Shown: positions 1 to 5,201 of the stretch, in pieces
Layout of the letters: each line of letters begins with the position of its first letter
Numbering within the stretch: position 1 is the stretch's first letter
Assembly: GCA_011526395.1 (NCBI GenBank)
Contig: WTHW01000080.1
Span: 1-5,201, forward strand
Length of the DNA: 5,201 bases
Source of the DNA: Alphaproteobacteria bacterium
GTDB lineage: Bacteria; Pseudomonadota; Alphaproteobacteria; Puniceispirillales; Puniceispirillaceae
Direction of reading: 5' to 3'
Made by a program: the position numbers and the translations under genes
The notes under the pieces: model-generated
The model's input: only the letters and a program-made list of their open reading frames with translations
Databases searched by the model: none
What the model was told of the DNA's origin: nothing

Positions 1-3000
1 ATTTATGGGCATTTAATCGAATGCCACCTGTGCCATTTAATTCAATATCATCTCGGCTATCGCCACCATCATTGATCGAATTGGCTAACACAGTCACGGC
101 GCAACCTGCTGTACCATCACCGCACGCATCATTGTTGGTGGTCACAATACCTGTGAGCTTCACTTCATCAGATGCCTCAATGCGCAAATAACCAGAGCCC
201 AAATTCACAAGCGCGCCATCTTCAAATGTCACATTCTGATTTAACAATCCATCCGCATCAATAAAGAGATCACCACCTGAAGTGCTGATATTTGCATCAG
301 CGGCAAAGGTTGTATTATCAGCAGATGTTGTTCTGATATCACCGCCACCTGTTGAAACATCACCCATGACCGTCAAATTTGAGCCTGCAATCATGCGCAA
401 TAATGAGCCATTTGTATTGATACCACCAACACCTTCTAGGATAAGGCTTTCATAAGAACGGAATGTCACATTGTCATTGCCAGCGCCTGTATCGAAGCTG
501 CCTGTCGCTCTCAAATTCGAGCCAACAGCCACATCTAATGGACCTTCAAGTGTTGCCCCTGTCATGCGCAGTGATTGACCAAGCGGGCCATAGAGCCATG
601 CCCCATCTGTTGCACTTGTGACCACAAAGGTTGAATTGTCGTAATTTACAGAAGCGACATCTAGTGCCTTACCTTTTGAGGCAGAAATATTGTCACCAAT
701 AGCGGGCTGAAGACCAATTGAACCATTGGCTGTTAAGGTGACGTTATCACCTTTGATATCCATGATTGAATCTTCTTGCGCATCCAAAATTTGGTCAGGC
801 GAAGTCAGGTCAATTGTTGTGGGTGAATAAATTTGGCTGACATTGATATCATCTGTTGCTTCTGTAATCCACACACCATCAGCAGCTCTCGCTGTCAATT
901 TATTGGCCGCGCCCAAATCAATCACAAAGGCTTTATCATCTGCACCAATTTGGCCTTGCGCTGATTCAATAACGGCATCTGCACCTGTCAGCGCTGCGTT
1001 ATTATCATTTCTCACATTCAAGATATCGCCATTGACTTTCAAGCGCACTTCGCCGTCGGCTGCCAAGGTATCAATATTCAGTGAGCTTTCCCCCCCTAAG
1101 AAGGCATAGCCTTGCGGCGCATTGATTGTCACAACAGAGTCAGATGCAATTGTTTCAATATCTAAATCTTCACGTTGCGTGAGGGTGACGATATTTGTGA
1201 CTTCATCCAGTTCCACATCATCTGATTCAGCTGCTGCCAACTTAATCTTTGATGCATTATCCAACGCCCCATTTGAGATATCCTCTAGGGTGAAATTATC
1301 GACATCACTAAAGGTACCGATATTGCCTGTGGTCACTGTTAAGGTAATATTATCTGCGGTGATATTGGCTGTCTCAATATAGGCTGTTGTATCTGTGGTC
1401 TCTTTGAAAGATTCATTTGGCAATGGTGCATCGAGGTAATCTTGCTCCCACTCATAACCTGCAGAGAATGTCGCAATTTCAGTGCTTGTCGCTACATAGC
1501 TGTAATTATCGCTATAGCTTGATGTGCCAAATTTCTCATGACCTAATTGATAGCGTGCTTGCTGATCATTTTCATAAGCAGTGATGCGCGCTGCATCATT
1601 ATCAAGCATATCTTCTTCTGCAGCTGAAGCTTCATATGTGAAGTTTGGATCATAGGCATCTGCGACATATGTTCCATCACTTTCAGTTACATTCCGCAGG
1701 TTCCAATAATCAACATAAAGCTGAGTCATGGTGTCTTCAAATGACGAAATCTGGTTTGTTTTCTTGGTCTCTGCATAAGAGCCTGTTAATTGCAAATCAT
1801 CCCATAAGGCCAGCAGGGCAGCTTGCGTTTGGGTATCATCGACCTGCTCTAAATTGCCATCAAGCAAGCTACCATTATCAACTGTCAATGTCAGATTGCC
1901 TGAGATATCAATCACGCCGACGCGCATATCACCATCAGTTTCAACCATGGCCAAATCACCGACGCGTGAATAAGCAGAGACAGAGCCATTATCAACACTG
2001 TCAATTAAGTTAAAGCGTATGGTGCCACCGCTGGCATCACGAATTTCGCCAAATTCTGCTTTCAATGAGATGTTGTCACCGACTAAGGCATTAGTGGCTG
2101 TTGTCACAATCAAATCTTGACCAGCTGTCAGGTCAATATTGCCATCTGTATTCACAAGTCTGTCAATTTTCAAATTGCCTGTCGCTGTCTTCATATAGAC
2201 GCCATTGCCTGAATCAATATTGATAGATGAGTTATTATCTTGAATGAGGACAAATGGGTTGGCGGCGGTGCCAACAGAGCCTGACGCATTAAAGGTGATA
2301 TTATCAACAGACAATGAATTGGCTGCATTTGATGATAAAATATCACCTGCTGATGAGGTCACTGTCATGGTTGAACCTGTGGCATCCACATTGGCCACCT
2401 CAACAGAACCTGTTGAATTCACAGTAATTGAGCCCTGATCAGAGCCGATAAATTTAATATCAATCTGGCGGTCAGCACGCACATCTTGCATATAGAACAA
2501 ATTGCCTTCATGGCGTGTATCTGTCAGCACATACCAGGTACATTTCTTATAGATGACAATGTCCCAACAATTCATTGAACCAGGTTCTTCAAATGTATTT
2601 GAATAAGTCTGTTCTGTCGTGTCACGAAGGCGGAAGCGATAATCTGCTGTCACAGAGGCTTCTCTGGTCGCGAAATCAGCTGACGGCAATTCAGAAGCAG
2701 GAATTGTCGCACTCTGGAAATCTGTAGATGGTGGCCTGAAGTCAGCTGTATCAGACCAAGTGATAACACCTGTTGTTTCTTTCTTACGATAGGTTCTATA
2801 GCGTCTATTCAAGGTTACAGATTCACCTTGAATATAATAATAGCGCATACCATCACGTGGATCATAGCTTGTCGTTCGGCCTGTTTGGTTATTTAACCCA
2901 GACACATCGACTGTTGGCTTTGATAAGGATGAGCCGTTATTATCGACGACCTTAATTGTATCGCCAATACGTGTATATTGGGTGATACGTGGCATCGCGC

Positions 3001-5201
3001 CATCAGAGCCATCATCATAGCTATTATCAATAATTGTGACCTTGCCCTCAACCTCACGGTTTGTGATGCCGGCTAGTCTGATCTTCTTTGATGAATTATT
3101 GTTAATGGTGAAAGTGCCATAACCATCAAGCACGTTAATTTGGCCTTTACCTGTCGAAATCACTTTACCAACAAGTGTGACTTCACCACCCTTCGCCTCT
3201 AAACCAGAGACTTCAATCACATCATCTGCGGCATTGTAATAGCCAAAGACACCATCAATCCCTTCACGTGAAGAGCCTGACCCTGTCATGGTGATATTAT
3301 CAATGGCTATGCCATAAGTGCTGCTGCCATCATTATTGGTGAATTCATCATGATTGGCATTAATGGTTAATGTCTTTTGCGCAATACCAGATTGGATCAA
3401 GCCATTCACATTAATTGTGTTTGCCATGATGTAGACGACATCACCAGCGATGGAAGATGAATTATCCCAGGCTTGCGTGGCTGTCGCCTCATTACAGCTG
3501 ACATTATTATTCAGATCTAAATGCACCGCATTGCCTGTACAGCCACCGACATCATTATCTGTGGTATTGCCAACCCCATCAAGTCTGCTTGAAGCTGTAT
3601 TAAAGAAGCCACCTTCTGATTCAGGATGCGCGCCGATATTATAAATGCCAGGTGTCTTATCATTCACAAAGAAAGCACCACCTGACGTCAATGAGATTTG
3701 TGAGGCATTTATAGACGCTTCATTAAATATAGACCCATGTAAGTTATTCACACTGACAGAACCGCCACGGTTATTGATTGTACCTGTCATTAATAATTCA
3801 GGGGCTCTGATATCCACACCGCCAGGGTTATAGCTTGTCACATTCGGATCATAACGGCTTGAGATATCAACATTTGAAGTCAAGCCAGCTGTGCTTGAGG
3901 TCATGCCAAAGCCAATAGTGGCTGATTTATCTTTATTATAACGCTGAATGTCAGAGGCATTCGCCACCAACTGGCTGTTAAACAAAATAGAGCCAGCAGG
4001 CGCATTTGGTATCTCAATTTCGCCAAGCTTCATTGGTGAGCTTGAATCATTGCGAATGGTCACAGACACATCATTTCGTGATGTGATCTGGCCTGTGCCC
4101 GCGCCTTGCAATGTATCTGCTTCAAGGACAACATTACCTGCCGCTGCATAGATATCATCGACTTTGATAATATCCACTTGGCTGGTGTTCATTTGTGAAC
4201 GCATCGCTTCAAGGAAGTTGATTTCAGCATCAATCTGTGTTGACAAGGTCGGGTCACCTGAATTGCCAAGCGCGTTCAACTGATTTTGCAGATTTGTCTT
4301 TTCTGTCGCGATAGCTGACAAGGTCACTGAATAATCTTCAGGCGGCTCAAAGACATAGCTGTCACTTTGCATAGTTGCCAATACAGCTGTGAGATTATCA
4401 CGTTTTGCTTCAAGAGCTGGCACTTCACTTGGCGGTGTTGAATTATCATTAATCTGCGCGTTCAACGCCGTAATATTATCTTGCACAGTGTTAATTTCAC
4501 ATTGTGCCGTCTGACAAGCGCCATCATTTTGCGTGTTATAGAACGCTGTTTGATTATCAAGCGCGGCTATACGTGTTTGCAGGCGTTGGGCTTGCGCTGC
4601 GTCATTTGTTGCTGCTTTAGTCGCTGTTAGATTATCAATTTGATCTTGAATATCATTGGCAAAGCTTTGATTGACTTCAAACTCAAAACCAAGATGGTCA
4701 TGTGATTTTGCTGATAAGGCCGCATCGCCTGTTAGATTATCTATGGTCAGGCTGGCTGTTGAATTATCATCTGTATATGTCCATACACCACCAATTTTCG
4801 AAATCGGGCGACGTGCAACAGCAGAGGCGTTGTCAGGGTCCTGGATAAAGGTGCCAAAATCACGGCCAAAGGTTAAATATTGAGAGGCAAAAATACCTGT
4901 TTCCACCGAGCCATCGAGCGTAATTTTCTTATTAGATGCCCCTGTTTCTCTGCCAAAGCTGCCATTTAATGGCACAACGGCAATACCAACATATTGCAAC
5001 CAGGTCTTCTCACCTTTACCTGCGACATTGCGTGTCCCATCACTTGCTTTGACTGACAGATCTCGTGCTGACTGAAGCTTGGCATCTTCTCTGATAAAGA
5101 TGTTGGTATCATGCGCCAAATGCGCATCTGCCTTCTCACCAAAAATGCCAGCAATCAATGTGTTATTATAGATATTTGTCTTCGCAACAACATCCATGCG
5201 A
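1..5201 (-). CDS. Giant filamentous adhesin, LktA / filamentous-haemagglutinin-like, interior fragment open at both ends
   Basis: Codons read from 5200 down to 2 give 1,733 residues without a stop; both ends run out of the window, so no start was chosen. The product is rich in Asn, Asp, Gly, Ser and Thr and built largely of short beta-strand coils such as GDNVTLTANGSIG and NNRGGSVSVNNLHGSI, as in secreted beta-solenoid adhesins. Blocks IIKVDDIYAAAGNV (about 345), INVLDGYGTFTINN (about 690), YDPRDGMRYYY (779), YVDYWNLRNV (about 1165) and YDPNFTYE recall, from memory, proteins named leukotoxin LktA family filamentous adhesin. By family, such proteins cross the outer membrane, often through a TpsB-type pore, and act at the cell surface in attachment or aggregation. 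Signal peptide, secretion domain and C-terminus are not visible. No frameshift or insertion is seen. That this is a large exported beta-helical protein is near certain; the family name is likely; the function is inferred. Another giant haemagglutinin-repeat family remains possible. Confidence 0.85.
2..1390 (-). other. Third beta-solenoid segment, running off the left edge (residues 1271-1733)
   Basis: From AYIETANITADNITLTVTT onward the protein is uninterrupted beta coils: SDSVVTINAPQGYAFLGG, TLAADGEVRLKVNGDILNV, GDNVTLTANGSIGLQPAI, TGATLEGPLDVAVGSNLRA, GSNLTVMGDVSTGGGDIRTT and EDGALVNLGSGYLRIEASDE. Coils are about 20 residues long, with a strand-turn pattern and Gly/Asn/Asp at corners. A Cys pair (1693 and 1700) sits in a loop, NNDACGDGTAGCAVTV. 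The segment has the highest density of D-N-x-[S/T] at strand starts outside the helical insert. The open frame continues to the last full codon, so more coils or a C-terminal domain lie outside. Confidence 0.65.
713..2305 (-). repeat. Repeated beta-coil motif DN(I/V)(T/S)(L/F)-x(4-5)-G-x-(I/V)
   Basis: Four coils align by eye: DNITFNASGSVG (residue 966; 2270-2305), DNISLKAEFGEI (1042; 2042-2077), DNITLTVTTGNIG (1283, with one extra residue; 1316-1354) and DNVTLTANGSIG (1485; 713-748). Each has a strand with alternating hydrophobic residues after the DN turn, then a short polar stretch and a Gly before a second small hydrophobic. This is the recurring coil of haemagglutinin-type beta-solenoids. 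DNA copies have diverged at synonymous sites, so there is no recent duplication. Confidence 0.55.
1391..1858 (-). other. Acidic, aromatic-rich non-solenoid block (residues about 1115-1270)
   Basis: This region breaks the coil pattern. It starts with a helix-like stretch, TQTQAALLALWDDLQL, followed by SFEDTMTQLYVDYWNLRNVT, the turn AYDPNFTYEASAAEEDM, a second helix-like stretch, DNDAARITAYENDQQARYQL, and an aromatic run ending in SAGYEWEQDYLDAPLPNES. Asp, Glu, Tyr and Trp are all frequent. A YWxLR...YDPNF block in this position is, from memory, characteristic of LktA-family filamentous adhesins and is my best single reason for the family call. It is probably a folded domain protruding from the beta shaft. 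Its ligand, if any, is unknown. Confidence 0.6.
1859..2521 (-). other. Second beta-solenoid segment (residues 894-1114)
   Basis: Short coils resume after the Tyr/Arg block: RQIDIKFIGSDQGSITVNST, STMTVTSSAGDILSSNA, DNITFNASGSVGTAANPF, NGVYMKTATGNLKIDRLV, TDGNIDLTAGQDLIVTTA, DNISLKAEFGEIRDASGG and ISGNLTLTVDNGSLLDGN. The pattern GNIDLTAGQDLIV is a classic filamentous-haemagglutinin-type coil, with inward hydrophobic residues at alternating positions and Gly/Asn at turns. Five D-N-x-[S/T] sequons lie here, mostly at coil turns. There is no cysteine and no charged catalytic cluster. Confidence 0.65.
2522..2866 (-). other. Tyr/Arg-rich non-solenoid block with a close Cys pair (residues 779-893)
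   Basis: The block opens with YDPRDGMRYYYIQG and a strongly basic aromatic run, NRRYRTYRKKE (798-808), then WSDTADFRPPSTDF, and ends with NCWDIVIYKKCTWYVLT, whose Cys residues are 878 and 887. It interrupts the surrounding Asn/Gly/Thr coils and has more aromatic and positive residues than the rest of the protein. I recall a comparable YxPxxGxRYxxxxGQ-type block in LktA-family proteins. It probably forms a compact domain looping out of the solenoid. Binding of ligand, polysaccharide or partner is only a guess from the exposed-looking aromatic and basic residues. Confidence 0.55.
2870..4180 (-). other. Central beta-solenoid segment of the adhesin (residues 341-777)
   Basis: It begins with VDIIKVDDIYAAAGNVVLEA and continues through many short beta coils, including VDIRAPELLMTGTINNRGG, ASINASQISLTSGGAFFVND, NTINVNGLIQSGIAQKTLTI and EVTLVGKVISTGKGQINVLD. 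The order of an AGNVxLEA strand, an INNRGGSVSV coil, a PGIYNIGAHPE turn, an INVNGxIQSG coil and an LDGYGTFTINN coil matches my memory of the conserved core of LktA-family adhesins. Coils in the middle contain a Cys pair at 554 and 569 (spacing 14 residues between them). The role is structural: a surface-exposed right-handed beta-helix shaft. Strand assignments are by eye. Confidence 0.65.
4181..4672 (-). other. Alpha-helical / coiled-coil insert in the adhesin (residues about 177-340)
   Basis: The composition switches to Ala, Gln, Leu, Glu and Lys with helical spacing: AAQAQRLQTRIAALDNQ, QDNITALNAQIND, LEAKRDNLTAVLATMQ, TEKTNLQNQLNALG and IDAEINFLEAMRSQMN. Pro-rich or Gly-rich breaks (STPPSEVP, FEPPEDYS, GNSGDP) split it into roughly four to five helices, so a folded-back helical hairpin or stalk is more likely than one long coiled coil. 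A close Cys pair (229 and 234) lies in one loop. I remember a similar helix-rich interruption in LktA-type adhesins, placed just before a VDDIYAAxGN strand, as seen here. Its role is unknown; a spacer or an oligomerisation element projecting from the solenoid is an inference. Confidence 0.65.
4388..4636 (-). repeat. DNxTA motif repeated every 26-27 residues within the helical insert
   Basis: DNLTA (residue 189), DNQTA (215), DNITA (241) and DNLTA (268) follow one another at spacings of 26, 26 and 27 residues, each followed by a helix-compatible stretch. An additional DNST lies at 252. At DNA level the four copies read gataatctaacagcg, gataatcaaacagcg, gataatattacggcg and gataatctcacagct, so they share sequence but differ at the x codon and at synonymous sites. 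The residues between the motifs are only weakly similar, so this is either an old degenerate repeat or a selected periodic motif. Confidence 0.6.
4673..5200 (-). other. Beta-rich N-terminal-side segment of the adhesin (residues 1-176)
   Basis: This part alternates hydrophobic and polar residues (DTNIFIREDAKLQSARDLSV, KKITLDGSVETGIFASQYLT) with Gly/Asp/Asn turns, the pattern expected of stacked beta coils. It includes a less repetitive stretch, KTWLQYVGIAVVPLNGSFG, at about residues 67-85. It carries three D-N-x-[S/T] sequons (starting near residues 123, 145 and 154) and no cysteine. The next segment is clearly helical, so this is the last beta-rich section before the insert. No catalytic motif is recognisable. 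The segment boundaries come from reading the translation and are approximate. Confidence 0.55.

Larger units (their letters stand above)
308..4834 (-). repeat. Dispersed D-N-x-[S/T] sequon, 24 copies
   Basis: Twenty-four copies were located. The lowest plus-strand base of each 12-base copy is 308, 464, 629, 683, 737, 1250, 1289, 1343, 1499, 1868, 1982, 2066, 2228, 2294, 3290, 3455, 4388, 4436, 4469, 4547, 4625, 4730, 4757 and 4823. All are in the frame of the adhesin. Only five other Asp-Asn pairs were found (DNSY, DNNG, DNDA, DNNA and DNDV). The x position is variable (I, L, S, V, N, G, F, A, Y, Q, T). The motif matches the general N-x-S/T acceptor of N-glycosylation with Asp fixed just before Asn. 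Whether it is glycosylated cannot be told from sequence. Confidence 0.75.

Noticed and set aside
440..490. RTX-like calcium-binding repeat (FDTGAGNDNVTF)
   Set aside because: Only one GxGND-like unit is present; there is no tandem GGxGxDxxx series, so it is better read as another beta-coil turn.
308..4768. Multiple ATTATC hexamers as a CRISPR, binding-site array or promoter series
   Set aside because: Spacing is irregular, no longer sequence is shared, and all copies are in the same codon phase encoding Asp-Asn, so protein-level repetition explains them.
843..4883. Several plus-strand open frames of 60-122 codons (for example 843-1109, 1645-2013, 2244-2438, 3450-3644 and 4671-4883)
   Set aside because: All lie antisense to the 1,733-codon minus-strand frame, have no convincing ribosome binding sites, and encode low-complexity Ser/Ala/Thr/Pro or His/Gln-rich peptides that are typical shadows of Asn/Asp/Gly-rich coding DNA.
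4966..5154. Minus-strand open frame of 62 codons
   Set aside because: It overlaps the adhesin frame on the same strand in another phase, and the adhesin frame there reads as good beta-coil protein.
5195..5197. ATG near the right edge as a possible start of the gene (MDVVAKTNIYNN)
   Set aside because: No signal peptide or secretion domain follows, the preceding codon is open, and only four upstream bases are visible, so no ribosome binding site can be judged. The sequence looks like mid-protein.
1..5201. tRNA, rRNA, transposon ends or terminators within the window
   Set aside because: No cloverleaf, inverted-repeat ends, transposase-like frame or GC-rich hairpin followed by a T-run was seen, and every base is accounted for by the coding frame.

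Overview
The whole window is the interior of one very large protein gene on the minus strand. Reading codons from base 5200 down to base 2 gives 1,733 consecutive sense codons with no stop. No start codon, ribosome binding site, promoter, stop or terminator for this gene lies inside the window, so its N-terminus is to the right of 5201 and its C-terminus to the left of 1. Residue numbers below count from the first complete codon in the window (residue n has its first base at 5200-3(n-1)).

The protein is rich in Asn, Asp, Gly, Ser and Thr and consists mostly of short beta-strand coils of the filamentous-haemagglutinin / two-partner-secretion type. Several blocks (IDAEINFLEAMRSQ...IIKVDDIYAAAGNV; QINVLDGYGTFTINNNSS; YDPRDGMRYYY; YVDYWNLRNV...YDPNFTYE; repeated DNITLTAxGxIG coils) match what I remember of the giant exported proteins annotated as leukotoxin LktA family filamentous adhesins. 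I assign that family from remembered motifs, not from a search. Layout from N- to C-terminal side: beta-rich part (residues 1-176), alpha-helical or coiled-coil insert (177-340), beta-solenoid (341-777), Tyr/Arg-rich block (778-893), beta-solenoid (894-1114), acidic aromatic block (1115-1270), beta-solenoid (1271-1733).

Base composition is moderate to AT-leaning, with GAT/AAT and GCG/GCA codons common. This would fit a low-GC marine or host-associated proteobacterium, perhaps an alphaproteobacterium, but the window cannot settle the taxon.

The most unusual feature is at protein level. Of 29 Asp-Asn pairs counted by eye, 24 are followed by x-Ser/Thr, giving D-N-x-[S/T] sequons. Other Asn residues fall in N-x-[S/T] at only about one in four. 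Four of the sequons, each followed by Ala, sit 26, 26 and 27 residues apart in the helical insert. All eight cysteines in the window fall into four close pairs. Together these suggest an exported filament, possibly N-glycosylated, with small disulfide loops. No second gene, RNA gene, mobile element or CRISPR array was found.
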